Part shown: piece by piece, positions 45,540-54,097 of the stretch
Layout: every line of letters begins with the position of its first letter
Numbering within the stretch: position 1 is the stretch's first letter
From: Streptomyces typhae
GTDB taxonomy: Bacteria > Actinomycetota > Actinomycetes > Streptomycetales > Streptomycetaceae
Reading direction: 5' to 3'
Length of the DNA stretch: 64,000 bases
NCBI RefSeq assembly: GCF_009755605.1
Contig: NZ_WPNZ01000003.1
Coordinates: 248,001 to 312,000, forward strand
The notes under the pieces: model-generated
What the model was told of the DNA's origin: nothing
Databases searched by the model: none
What the model saw: the letters and a program-made list of their open reading frames with translations, nothing else
Program-made: the position numbers and the translations under genes

Positions 45540-46712
45540 ATGTCCGGAGGCACCTCCTCAAGCGCCTCTTCACACGCCTTCTCCGGTGCTGTCCCGAGTG
45601 CCGTCCCGGGCCGTGTCCCAGCCGCTGTTTCCGGTGCCGATTCCGGAGCCGGGGCGTCCGGAAGCACGGCACCGGCGGGGGGTGCGCCCCGGAGCGCCGA
45701 GACCCCGGGAGCCGCACCCGGCGAGACCCCCGCACGCCCCGGCGCCCCCGCGGCCTCCGCCGTGCCCACGGTCCTCGTCCTCGACGCGCCCGCCCCCGCG
45801 CCGCCGCCCCGCCTCGGCTCGCTGACCGGCCGCGCCCGGGTGCTGCACGCCGACGCGGAGACCCTCGCCGACCGGCTGCCCGAGGCGGACGTGCTGCTCG
45901 TGTGGGACTTCCTCTCGCACGCGGCCCGCCGCGCGTGGCCCGGCGCGGGGCCGCGCCCGGCGTGGGTGCACACCGCGAGCGCGGGCGTCGACCATCTGAT
46001 GTGCCCCGAACTCGCCGCGTCCGACGCGGTGGTGACCAACGCCCGCGGCATCTTCGACCAGCCGATCGCCGAGTACGTCGCCGCCCTGGTCCTCGCCCTG
46101 GCCAAGGACCTGCCGCGCACCCTGGACCTGCAACGGGAGCGGACCTGGCGGCACCGCGAGAGCCGCCGCGTCGCGGGCACGCGTGCGTGTGTCGTGGGTT
46201 CGGGCCCCATCGGCAGGGCCGTCGTGCGCACCCTGAAGGCGCTCGGCGTCGCGGCGGTCCTCGTGGGACGCACCGCGCGGACCGGTGTGTACGGCCCCGA
46301 CGACCTGGACCGGCTGCTCGCGCGCGCCGACTGGGTGGTGTGCGCGGCGCCGCTGACGGACGACACCCGGGGCATGTTCGACGAGCGCAGGTTCGGCGTC
46401 ATGCAGCCGTCGGCGTGCTTCATCAACGTCGGCCGCGGTCAGCTCGTCGTCGAGGACGACCTCGCCGCGGCGCTGTCGAAGCGGTGGATCGCGGGCGCCG
46501 CGCTCGACGTCTTCGAGCGGGAGCCGCTGCCCGCGGACAGCCCGCTGTGGACGGCGCCGGGCCTGATCGTCTCGCCGCACATGAGCGGTGACACGGTCGG
46601 CTGGCGGGACGAACTCGGGGCGCAGTTCGTGTCGTTGTTCGGCCAGTGGGAGGCGGGCAGGCCGCTGACGAACGTGGTCGACAAGGAACGTGGGTATGTC
46701 CCAGGGCACTGA
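45540..46712 (+). CDS. D-2-hydroxyacid dehydrogenase
   Basis: 390 aa. NAD-binding GSGPIGRAVVRTLKALG, catalytic Arg in NVGRGQLVVEDDL, Glu in ALDVFEREPLP and His in VSPHMSGDT are all present. The family reduces 2-keto acids to D-hydroxy acids or the reverse. The first 80 residues are Ala/Ser/Pro/Gly-rich and unlike the family, so the true start may be internal, near GTG in SAVPTVLVLDAP; ATG 45540 lacks a ribosome site and TTG 45519 is another option. The amidase gene follows after 50 bp. Confidence 0.85.
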   Translation: MSGGTSSSASSHAFSGAVPSAVPGRVPAAVSGADSGAGASGSTAPAGGAPRSAETPGAAPGETPARPGAPAASAVPTVLVLDAPAPAPPPRLGSLTGRARVLHADAETLADRLPEADVLLVWDFLSHAARRAWPGAGPRPAWVHTASAGVDHLMCPELAASDAVVTNARGIFDQPIAEYVAALVLALAKDLPRTLDLQRERTWRHRESRRVAGTRACVVGSGPIGRAVVRTLKALGVAAVLVGRTARTGVYGPDDLDRLLARADWVVCAAPLTDDTRGMFDERRFGVMQPSACFINVGRGQLVVEDDLAAALSKRWIAGAALDVFEREPLPADSPLWTAPGLIVSPHMSGDTVGWRDELGAQFVSLFGQWEAGRPLTNVVDKERGYVPGH

Positions 46713-46762
46713 TCCAGAGCGCTGATCACCGACGCCCCGCACCGCCTCGCTGAGGAGCACGC

Positions 46763-48220
46763 ATGACCGAGCTCACGGACCTCACCGCCGTTCAACTCGT
46801 CGACGGCTACCGCAAGGGCGAATTCAGCCCCGTCGACGTCACCCGTGCGGTGCTGCGCAGGGCCGAGGACATCCAGCCGGTCGTGAACGCGTTCGTGCGC
46901 CTGGACCACGAGGACGCGCTCGCCCGCGCCGGGGAGAGCGCGGACCGGTGGCGGCGCGGGGAGCCCGCGGGCCTCGTCGACGGGGTGCCGGTCACCGTGA
47001 AGGACATCCTGCTCCAGCGCGGCGCGCCCACCCTTCGCGGCTCCCTGTGCGTCGCGGAGCAGGGCGCGTGGGACGAGGACGCGCCGTCGGTGGCGCGGCT
47101 GCGCGAGCACGGTGCGGTGTTCGTCGGCAAGACGACGACGCCGGAGTTCGGCTGGAAGGGCGTGACGGACAGCCCCCGGCACGGCATCACCCGCAACCCG
47201 TACGACGCCACGCGCACCGCGGGCGGATCGAGCGGCGGCAGCGCGGCGGCGGTCGCGCTCGGCGCGGGACCGCTGTCGCTCGGCACGGACGGCGGCGGCT
47301 CGGTGCGCATCCCCGCGGCGTTCTGCGGGATCTTCGGCTTCAAGCCGACGTACGGCAGGGTGCCGCTGTATCCGGCGTCGGCGTTCGGCACCCTCTCCCA
47401 CGTCGGCCCGATGACGCGGGACGCGGCCGACGCCGCCCTCCTGATGGATGTGATCGGCGGCGCGGACGCCCGGGACTGGTCGCAGCTCGGGCCCGCGGCG
47501 GGCAGCTTCCGGGAGGGCGCGGCCGGCGGGGTGCGGGGGCTGCGGATCGCCTACTCGCCCTCGCTCGGCGGGCAGGTCGCGGTGCGGCCCGCGGTCGCCG
47601 CCGCGGTGCGCGGCGCGGTGCAGCGGCTCGCCGCGCTCGGGGCGTACGTGGAGGAGACCGACCCCGACTTCACCGACCCGGTGTCGGCCTTCCACACCCT
47701 GTGGTTCGCCGGTGCCGCGCGGGTCGCGCAGCAGCTCCCGGCCGACCGCAGGGAACTGCTCGACCCGGGCCTGCGCGAGGTGTGCGGGCAGGGCGCCCGC
47801 TACAGCGCGCTCGACTATCTGGCCGCCGTGGACGTGCGCACGGAGCTGGGGCGCCGCATGGGGCGCTTCCACGAGCGGTACGACGTCCTGGTCACGCCGA
47901 CGCTGCCGATCACCGCGTTCGAGGCGGGCGTGGAGGCGCCCGCGAGGTCGGGCTTCCGGCGGTGGACGGGCTGGACCCCGTTCACGTACCCCTTCAACCT
48001 GACGCAGCAGCCCGCGGCCAGCGTGCCCTGCGGGGCGGACGCGGAGGGGCTGCCCGCCGGGGTGCAGATAGTGGCGGCACGGCACGCGGACGCGCTGGTC
48101 CTGCGGGTGGCGCAGGCGCTGTACGAGGCGGGCGACGTGCCGGGGGTGCGGCCCGCGCCGCTGCCGCGCGCGGTGGCCCCCGACGGGCCGGGCGGCGTCG
48201 AGCCGGGGCCGGGCGTCTGA
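46763..48220 (+). CDS. Amidase (amidase signature family)
   Basis: 485 aa. The Ser-cisSer-Lys triad is visible: Lys80 in VTVKDILL and the Gly/Ser-rich [16 protein letters not shown]. The family hydrolyses amides to acid and ammonia; the substrate is unknown, but neighbours that act on small dicarboxylic or hydroxy acids suggest a half-amide. GAGGAG lies 6 bases before ATG. There is no signal peptide. It converges on the DUF3830 gene with 15 bp between stops. Confidence 0.92.
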   Translation: MTELTDLTAVQLVDGYRKGEFSPVDVTRAVLRRAEDIQPVVNAFVRLDHEDALARAGESADRWRRGEPAGLVDGVPVTVKDILLQRGAPTLRGSLCVAEQGAWDEDAPSVARLREHGAVFVGKTTTPEFGWKGVTDSPRHGITRNPYDATRTAGGSSGGSAAAVALGAGPLSLGTDGGGSVRIPAAFCGIFGFKPTYGRVPLYPASAFGTLSHVGPMTRDAADAALLMDVIGGADARDWSQLGPAAGSFREGAAGGVRGLRIAYSPSLGGQVAVRPAVAAAVRGAVQRLAALGAYVEETDPDFTDPVSAFHTLWFAGAARVAQQLPADRRELLDPGLREVCGQGARYSALDYLAAVDVRTELGRRMGRFHERYDVLVTPTLPITAFEAGVEAPARSGFRRWTGWTPFTYPFNLTQQPAASVPCGADAEGLPAGVQIVAARHADALVLRVAQALYEAGDVPGVRPAPLPRAVAPDGPGGVEPGPGV

Positions 48221-48235
48221 ACGGACCGGGCGGGG

Positions 48236-48733
48236 CTAGGCGCGGCGGAAGTTCAGGGTCTCTCCGAGGGCGCCGGTGCGCCACAGGTCGTTGCAGGCCT
48301 CGGCGAGGCGGTCGAGGCCGTCGACGACCTGCCCCCAGACGATGCCGGGGACCCAGCCCACGTCGCCGTTGATCAGCAGGTTGTTGCGCTCGTAGAACAG
48401 CGCGAGGTCGACGATGGTGCCCCGCTGGTCCTGGTCGTAGCCGTAGGACTTGGTGCCCAGTTCGGTCCCGGTGAAGGTGAAATAGCACAGATCGCCGGGG
48501 ATGGGGGTGATGGTGGGGTTCTCCAGGGGCGGCTCCTCGGCGGCGAAGGCCGGGAACAGGGCGTAGATCTCATTGCGGGCGTACTTCGCGTGGTACACGT
48601 CCCCGCCGAGCGGCAGCGCGTCCCAGACGGCCGCGCAGGTGACCGGGGCCCGGTCGTCGAGGAGCTTCGCCGTGGCCTGAACGCCCCGCTCGGCGAGGGA
48701 GACTTCGATGTATCGGTCTGCCATGCGCCCCAT
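48236..48733 (-). CDS. DUF3830 (cyclophilin-like fold) protein
   Basis: 165 aa (or 162 from ATG 48724). Conserved DUF3830 elements: LLDDRAPVTCAAVWDALPL, HAKYARNEIYALFPAF, PIPGDLCYFTF and a C-terminal GQVVDGLDRLAEACND. The family has a cyclophilin-like beta barrel and occurs beside amidohydrolases and racemase-like enzymes; activity is not established. GGGGGAGG is just upstream. It is the only minus-strand gene between the amidase and the transporter and reads towards the amidase. Confidence 0.85.
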   Translation of the reverse strand: MGRMADRYIEVSLAERGVQATAKLLDDRAPVTCAAVWDALPLGGDVYHAKYARNEIYALFPAFAAEEPPLENPTITPIPGDLCYFTFTGTELGTKSYGYDQDQRGTIVDLALFYERNNLLINGDVGWVPGIVWGQVVDGLDRLAEACNDLWRTGALGETLNFRRA

Positions 48734-48833
48734 GGTCCTCCCCCGGTGACGGCACGCGTCAAGTGCGCAACGATCGCATCAGGGGCCGGAATTCACCGGC
48801 ATATCTCGCTCCGGGTCGGGTAGCCGCGCGCCC

Positions 48834-49802
48834 ATGGCTCCACCATCGAGCACCTCACACAAGGCCGCGAACAAGACACAGAGCGCTGCGACACCCTCCG
48901 GCGGCAGCCGGCAGACAGCGGAAGGCGGTGGTCCGCGCGCCCCCGGCGTGCGCCGCAGATCCGTGCTCGCGTCGGCCGCCGTCCTCGGCGCTGCGGGCGC
49001 GCTCGGCGCCTCGGCGTGCAGCCGGGTGCCCACGGGCGACACGCTGGCCCGGCTGAAGTCGCAGGGCACGGTGCGGCTCGGCATCGCGGGCGAAGCACCG
49101 TACGGGTACATCAACGACCAAGGCGACTTCACGGGCGAGGCGGTGGAACTCGCCCGGATCATCTTCAAGCGCCTCGGTGTCGCCAAGGTGCAGCCCGTCG
49201 CCACCGATTTCAGTTCCCTCATACCCGGCCTGAAAACACAGCAGTTCGACGTGGTCTCCGCCGGGATGTACATCAACAAGGAACGCTGCCAGCAGGTGAT
49301 CTTCTCCGATCCCGAGTACCAGATGCTGGACTCCTTCATCGTCCGCAAGGGCAACCCGAAGGGCCTGCACACCTACGCGGACGTGGTGAGGAAGAAGGCC
49401 AGGTTCGGCACCGGCACCGGCTACGCGGAGATCGCGTACGCCGTCGAGGCCGGGTACAAGGAGAGCGACATCGTGATCCTCCAGGATCCGGTCGCCGGTC
49501 TCAACGCCGTCGAGGCGGGCCGTATCGACGTCTTCGGCGGCACCGCCCTGACCTCCCGCGGCGTGGTCAAGAAGAGCCGCAGGGCCGAGGCCACCGAGCC
49601 CTTCGCGCCCCTGGTCGACGGCAAGAAGCACGTGGACGGCGGCGGCTTCACCTTCCGCCCCACCGACACCGGGCTCCGGGACGCCTTCAACGTGGAGATC
49701 CACAAGATGAAGAAGAGCGGCGAGCTCTTCCGCGTCCTTGAGCCGTTCGGCTTCACCAAGGACGAGATGACGGACCTGACCGCAGAGGAGCTGTGCAAAT
49801 GA
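48834..49802 (+). CDS. Amino-acid/ectoine-type ABC transporter binding protein (EhuB-like)
   Basis: 322 aa, family 3 solute-binding protein. The twin-arginine signal RRRSVLASAAVLG with lipobox GASAC (about residue 62) follows an unusually long hydrophilic N-terminus. Binding-domain signatures: GTVRLGIAGEAPYGYIN, DFSSLIPGLKTQQFDVVSAGM and RIDVFGGTALTSR. EhuB proteins bind ectoine/hydroxyectoine; the overall pattern is close to that group, but the cluster lacks known ectoine-degradation enzymes. Its stop overlaps the permease ATG. Confidence 0.88.
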   Translation: MAPPSSTSHKAANKTQSAATPSGGSRQTAEGGGPRAPGVRRRSVLASAAVLGAAGALGASACSRVPTGDTLARLKSQGTVRLGIAGEAPYGYINDQGDFTGEAVELARIIFKRLGVAKVQPVATDFSSLIPGLKTQQFDVVSAGMYINKERCQQVIFSDPEYQMLDSFIVRKGNPKGLHTYADVVRKKARFGTGTGYAEIAYAVEAGYKESDIVILQDPVAGLNAVEAGRIDVFGGTALTSRGVVKKSRRAEATEPFAPLVDGKKHVDGGGFTFRPTDTGLRDAFNVEIHKMKKSGELFRVLEPFGFTKDEMTDLTAEELCK

Positions 49803-50542
49803 CAGCGGGACTGTGGGAGCACTGGGTCCTCCCGGGCATCTGGATCACCATCCAGCTCACCCTCTACAGCGCGGCCCTCGCGACCGCGGTGGCGTTCGGC
49901 GTCGGCATGGCGCGCACGCACCGGCTGCGCGTGGTGCGCTTCTTCGCCGCGTTCTACACGGAGATCTTCCGCGGCACCTCGGCCCTGGTCCTGATGTTCT
50001 GGATCTTCTTCGTCCTGCCGCAGCTCGCGGGCTGGGCACTGGTCCCGATGTGGGCGGCGGTGCTCGCACTCGGTCTCTCGTACGGGGCCTACGGCGCCGA
50101 GGTCGTGCGCGGCGCCCTGAACGCGGTGGCACCGGCACAGCGCGAAGCGGGGGTCGCGCTGAGCTTCACGCCCTGGCAGCGGATGCGGCTCATCCTGCTG
50201 CCGCAGGCCGTGCCGGAGATGATCCCGCCGTTCTCCAACCTGCTCGTCGAGCTGCTCAAGGGCACCGCCCTGGTGTCGCTGCTCGGCATCGGTGACGTGT
50301 CCTTCGCCGCCTATCTGGTGCGGCTCGCGACCACCGAGAGCGCGCAGATCTACTCGATCACGCTCGTCATCTACTTCGTCATCGCCTTCGTGCTCACGCG
50401 GGGCATGCGGGCCCTGGAGCGCAAGGCCAAGGCGGGGCTCGGGCAGCAGCCGGAGACCGGTCCCGGGCTGCTGCGCCGGCTCGGCAGGCGGCAGACGGCC
50501 GCGGAGTCCGGCACCATCGTCACGGGCGGGGGCGCGTCATGA
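49799..50542 (+). CDS. ABC transporter permease (EhuC-like)
   Basis: 247 aa with about five membrane segments and the polar amino-acid permease EAA loop (APAQREAGVALSFTPWQRMR). EIFRGTSALVLMFWIFFVLP is the characteristic segment of this permease type. ATG overlaps the binding-protein stop, and its own stop overlaps the next ATG. The C-terminal 35 residues are basic and cytoplasmic. Confidence 0.92.
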   Translation: MTAGLWEHWVLPGIWITIQLTLYSAALATAVAFGVGMARTHRLRVVRFFAAFYTEIFRGTSALVLMFWIFFVLPQLAGWALVPMWAAVLALGLSYGAYGAEVVRGALNAVAPAQREAGVALSFTPWQRMRLILLPQAVPEMIPPFSNLLVELLKGTALVSLLGIGDVSFAAYLVRLATTESAQIYSITLVIYFVIAFVLTRGMRALERKAKAGLGQQPETGPGLLRRLGRRQTAAESGTIVTGGGAS

Positions 50543-51204
50543 ACAACGGCAGCGACAAGTGGGACTGGCAGGCGGTCTCCGACTTCATGCCGCACTTCTG
50601 GGACGGCGTGCTCGTCACCCTCCAGGTGCTCGCGCTCGGCTCGCTGATCTCCTTCACGGTGGGGCTCGTGTGGGCGCTCGCCTTCCGGGCGCCGACGCGG
50701 TTCATCCGCTGGCCGGTCGGGCTGATCACCGAGTTCATCCGCAACACACCGCTCCTGGTGCAGCTGTTCTTCCTGTTCTTCGTGCTGCCGGAGTGGGGCG
50801 TCCAGTTCTCCGCCGAGACGACCGGCACCATCGCCATCGGCCTGCACTACTCGACGTACACCGCGCAGGTCTACCGCGCGGGCATCGAGGCGGTGCCGGT
50901 CGGCCAGTGGGAGGCGGCCAAGGCACTGAGCCTGTCGTATGCACGCACCTGGACCGCGGTGATCCTGCCGCAGGCCATCCGCCGGGTGGTCCCCGCGCTC
51001 GGCAACTACGTCATCGCGATGCTCAAGGACACCCCGCTGCTCGCCAGCATCGGCGTACTGGAACTCCTCCAGCGCTCGCGCCTGGAGGCCGCACAGACCT
51101 TCCAGTACACGGAGGCACTGACCGTGGTCGGCGTCGCCTTCATCCTCATCGCCTATCCGTCCTCCCTCCTCCTGCGAGCCCTGGAGCGCCGTCTTGTCCG
51201 CTGA
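50539..51204 (+). CDS. ABC transporter permease (EhuD-like)
   Basis: 221 aa with about five membrane segments. Family segments EFIRNTPLLVQLFFLFFVLP and VGQWEAAKALSLSYARTW (EAA loop) are clear. It forms the heterodimeric channel with the preceding permease. Start and stop both overlap neighbours. Confidence 0.93.
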   Translation: MNNGSDKWDWQAVSDFMPHFWDGVLVTLQVLALGSLISFTVGLVWALAFRAPTRFIRWPVGLITEFIRNTPLLVQLFFLFFVLPEWGVQFSAETTGTIAIGLHYSTYTAQVYRAGIEAVPVGQWEAAKALSLSYARTWTAVILPQAIRRVVPALGNYVIAMLKDTPLLASIGVLELLQRSRLEAAQTFQYTEALTVVGVAFILIAYPSSLLLRALERRLVR

Positions 51205-52009
51205 CACGAACCTCACCAAAGAACAGCCCAACCCGGCCGTGGACGGCAGCGAGCTGATCCGCTTCGACAAGGTCGTCAAGCGCTTCGGGTCGAACACGGT
51301 CCTCGACGAGCTGGACTTCTCGGTCGCCTCCGGCAAGCACGTGACCCTGATCGGCCCGTCGGGCTCCGGCAAGACGACGATCCTGCGCCTGCTCATGACC
51401 CTGCTCAAGCCGGACGAGGGCACCATCAAGGTCGGCGGCGAGTACCTGACGCACGAGGAGAGGAACGGCAAGCTGGTCCCGGCCGGCGAGAAGCACGTCC
51501 GCGAGGTCCGCAAGCACATCGGGATGGTCTTCCAGCAGTTCAACCTCTTCCCGAACATGAAGGTCCTGCGCAACATCACGGAGGCGCCGGTCACCGTCCT
51601 CGGCCTGCCCAAGGACGAGGCGGAGCAGCGCGCCCGCGACCTGCTCGACCTCGTCGGGCTCGGCGACCGCTGCGACGCCTACCCGACGCAGCTCTCCGGC
51701 GGCCAGCAGCAGCGGGTGGCGATCGCGCGTGCCCTCGCGATGCGGCCGCAGGTGCTGCTCCTGGACGAGGTGACGTCCGCGCTCGACCCGGAGCTGGTCG
51801 CGGGCGTCCTGGACGTCCTGCGGGACATCGCGCACACCACGGACATCACCATGCTCTGTGTGACCCACGAGATGAACTTCGCGCGGGACATCTCCGACCA
51901 GGTGCTGATGTTCGACTCGGGCCGGGTGATCGAGTCCGGGCCGCCGGAGAAGATCTTCACGGAGCCGGAGCACGACCGCACCAGGGAGTTCCTCTCGGCG
52001 GTGCTCTGA
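51194..52009 (+). CDS. ABC transporter ATP-binding protein (EhuA-like)
   Basis: 271 aa. Walker A GPSGSGKTT, Q-loop VFQQFNLFPNM, signature LSGGQQQRVAIARALA, Walker B VLLLDEVTSALDPE and H-loop CVTHEM are complete. It powers the amino-acid-type importer. TTG 51194 lies 11 bp inside the previous gene. A 10-bp-stem hairpin closes the operon. Confidence 0.94.
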   Translation: MSADTNLTKEQPNPAVDGSELIRFDKVVKRFGSNTVLDELDFSVASGKHVTLIGPSGSGKTTILRLLMTLLKPDEGTIKVGGEYLTHEERNGKLVPAGEKHVREVRKHIGMVFQQFNLFPNMKVLRNITEAPVTVLGLPKDEAEQRARDLLDLVGLGDRCDAYPTQLSGGQQQRVAIARALAMRPQVLLLDEVTSALDPELVAGVLDVLRDIAHTTDITMLCVTHEMNFARDISDQVLMFDSGRVIESGPPEKIFTEPEHDRTREFLSAVL

Positions 52010-52051
52010 CCCGCGCCGGGGCCCCGTCGCGGCCGCGGCACCGGAGGGAGC

Positions 52052-52089
52052 GCGTTGGGTGGGACCCGCCCGGAGGAAACACCCAACGC
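52052..52089 (+). terminator. Terminator of the ABC operon
   Basis: Perfect 10-bp stem GCGTTGGGTG/CACCCAACGC with an 18-nt loop, 42 bp after the ATPase stop. No T-run. It separates the transporter from the IclR gene. Confidence 0.7.
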
Positions 52090-52141
52090 CCCCTACCCAC
52101 GGTCGATTTGACAGATATCGTGGAAGAGTCCGACCGAAAGA

Positions 52142-52193
52142 GGCTGGACCAAAGGGCTGGACCAAAGGGCTGGACCAGAAGGCTGGACCAAAG
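52142..52193 (+). repeat. Four 13-bp tandem repeats before the IclR gene
   Basis: Four contiguous copies of GGCTGGACCAAAG (third copy with one change) ending 9 bp before the GTG. The last repeat runs into the ribosome binding site GGGGGGAG. TTGACA at 52108-52113 upstream is a possible -35 element. The repeats would lie in the mRNA leader. Confidence 0.88.
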
Positions 52194-52202
52194 GGGGGAG
52201 CC

Positions 52203-52961
52203 GTGGCGTTGCCGCACCATCCGACCGATGCGCACCAGTCGGTGCAGCACGCCTTGCGGATCCTGGAGATCGTGTCCCGCCGCGGCACGGGCGTCGGCGA
52301 GGCCGACCTGGCCCGGCAGAGCGGCCTGCGCCCGGCGGAGCTGACCCCGCTCCTGCGCATGCTCCGCCGCGAGGGGTACGTCGAGCAGGTCACCGACGGC
52401 GCGTACGTCACGGGCGCCTCGCTCACCCGTCTGGGCTCCGCCCACGACCGCGCCCAGGCCCTGCGCGAGAAGCTCCGGCACACCCTCGGCGGCCTGCGCG
52501 ACACCCTGGGCGCCGCGGTCTACGTCAGCCGGTACGTGGACGGGGAGATCCGGGTCACGGACTTCGCGGACGGTCCGGGCACCCCGAAGGTCAACGAATG
52601 GGTGGACTTCCGGGTCTCCGCCCACGCCAGCGCCGTCGGCAAGAGCCTGCTCGGCCAGCTCGACCTGGACGCCCGCCGGGACCACCTCTCCCGCCACAAG
52701 ATGGCCCGCCTCACCTCGCGCACCATCACGAACGAACGCGTCCTCCTGAACAACCTCGACGCCCAGGCCCCCACGGTCCCCGTCCTCGACCTCCAGGAGT
52801 ACGCGGTGGGCACGGTCTGCGCCGCCGTCCCCATCACCGCGGGCGCCACCGTCGGCTCCCTGGCTCTCTCCCTGCCGGTCGCGGACGCCCACCGGCTGCG
52901 CGCCGCCGCGGAGACCCTGAACCGGAGGGCGGCCCCCGTCCTCCTCTCCCTGGCGATCTAG
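52203..52961 (+). CDS. IclR-family transcriptional regulator
   Basis: 252 aa. N-terminal winged helix (VQHALRILEIVSRRGTGVGE) and C-terminal effector domain with FRVSAHASAVGKSLL, LDLQEYAVGTVCAAVPI and GSLALSLPV. IclR proteins often control the adjacent aromatic or small-acid catabolic genes, so it is the probable local regulator of the cluster. GTG 52203 is preceded by GGGGGGAG. tRNA-Lys copy 2 follows 66 bp after the stop with its own promoter. Confidence 0.92.
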   Translation: MALPHHPTDAHQSVQHALRILEIVSRRGTGVGEADLARQSGLRPAELTPLLRMLRREGYVEQVTDGAYVTGASLTRLGSAHDRAQALREKLRHTLGGLRDTLGAAVYVSRYVDGEIRVTDFADGPGTPKVNEWVDFRVSAHASAVGKSLLGQLDLDARRDHLSRHKMARLTSRTITNERVLLNNLDAQAPTVPVLDLQEYAVGTVCAAVPITAGATVGSLALSLPVADAHRLRAAAETLNRRAAPVLLSLAI

Positions 52962-52984
52962 CTCCGCCCCGCGTCCGCTCCGGT

Positions 52985-53013
52985 TTGGAGCACCCCCTGG
53001 GACCAGGTATTAT
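52985..53013 (+). promoter_or_regulatory. Promoter of tRNA-Lys copy 2
   Basis: TTGGAG (52985-52990), 17-bp spacer, TATTAT (53008-53013), about 7 bp before the probable transcription start and 14 bp before the tRNA. It is the clearest sigma-70-type promoter in the window. Confidence 0.75.
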
Positions 53014-53027
53014 TGTCGAGTCAGCAG

Positions 53028-53101
53028 GCGCCGCTAGCTCAGTTGGTTAGAGCAGCTGACTCTTAATCAGCGGGTCCGGGGTTCGAGTCCCTGGCGGCGC
53101 A
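53028..53101 (+). tRNA. tRNA-Lys (CTT), copy 2
   Basis: 74 nt, identical to the copies at 36889 and 59853, anticodon CTT at 53062-53064. The 8 bp before it (TCAGCAGG) are shared by all three copies; the downstream sequence is different from the other two. Confidence 0.96.
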
Positions 53102-53133
53102 CGAGCGATCAGGCCAAGGCCTGAGGCTGACTT

Positions 53134-53168
53134 CGAAGGGCGCTCCCGATCATCGGGGGCGCCCTTCG
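53134..53168 (+). terminator. tRNA-Lys copy 2 terminator
   Basis: Stem CGAAGGGCGC/GCGCCCTTCG with inner pairing TCCCGAT/ATCGGG and a short loop, 33 bp after the tRNA. Unrelated to the hairpin after copies 1 and 3. Confidence 0.85.
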
Positions 53169-53286
53169 CGTTGCCCCCACCGCCACCGCCACCGCCCGGT
53201 GAAATCGCCCTGTGAAATCATGGCCGCACAGATCAAACACGCGTGCGCGCACCGGCCGCGGTGCCGGTTCCGGGGGGAGTAACAGC

Positions 53287-54015
53287 ATGGTGTGGACGGA
53301 GACGGTCGAGCCGCGGCCGTTCGCTTCGGCGCGGCTCGTGTGTTTTCCGCACGCGGGGGGATCGCCGTACTTCTTCCGGTCGTGGGGCAAGGCGCTGCCG
53401 GGCGTCGAGGTGCACTCCGTGTGCTATCCGGGGCGTGCGCACCGTATCGGTGAGGAGGTCGCCACGGACCTGACGCGGATGGCTGGGGACATCGCCCGGG
53501 AGCTTCGGCCGCTGCCGGACGGCAGGCCGACCCTGTTCTTCGGGCACAGCATGGGCGCCGCCGTCGCCTACGAGGTGGCCCGTGCCTGGCAGGCCGAGGG
53601 CGCCCGCGTGAGCCACCTCTTCGCCTCCGCCGCCCGCGCCCCGCACCTCGCGCAGGGCTCCCCGGAGCAGGTCGCCGCGATGGACGACGAGGCCGTCCTC
53701 GCCCTGCTGGCGCGCCTCGGCGGCACCGAGGCCGAGCTCCTGGACAACCCGGCGTTCCTGGAGCTGGTGCTGCCCTACGTACGGGCCGACTTCCGCATGG
53801 TCGCGGGGTACGCGGGCCAGCGGAACGCGCCGCTCGACTGCCCCGTCACCGCCCTCGTCGGCGTCGAGGACGTCCGCGTCACCACCGAGCAGGCCACCGC
53901 CTGGCGCGAGGCGACCCGGGGCGCGTTCACGTTCCTGTCCCGGCCGGGCGGGCACTTCTACCTGGCCGAGGACCCGCCCTTCGCCGCCATCGAGGAGACC
54001 CTGCGGGCCGGGTGA
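53287..54015 (+). CDS. Type II thioesterase-like alpha/beta hydrolase
   Basis: 242 aa. Catalytic motif FFGHSMGAAVAYE (Ser near residue 87), LVCFPHAGGSPYFFRSW at the start and the late His in RPGGHFYLAED. TEII enzymes clear misprimed carrier proteins of PKS/NRPS systems, but none is in the window, so its partner is elsewhere. GGGGGGAG lies about 8 bases before ATG 53287. Cytoplasmic. Confidence 0.9.
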   Translation: MVWTETVEPRPFASARLVCFPHAGGSPYFFRSWGKALPGVEVHSVCYPGRAHRIGEEVATDLTRMAGDIARELRPLPDGRPTLFFGHSMGAAVAYEVARAWQAEGARVSHLFASAARAPHLAQGSPEQVAAMDDEAVLALLARLGGTEAELLDNPAFLELVLPYVRADFRMVAGYAGQRNAPLDCPVTALVGVEDVRVTTEQATAWREATRGAFTFLSRPGGHFYLAEDPPFAAIEETLRAG

Positions 54016-54097
54016 CACCAGGGGCCGGGCACACTGGGACCAATCGCCGCAGTCGCCGCACCAGGGCACAGAAGGCACGGAACCACAGGACGGCCAG

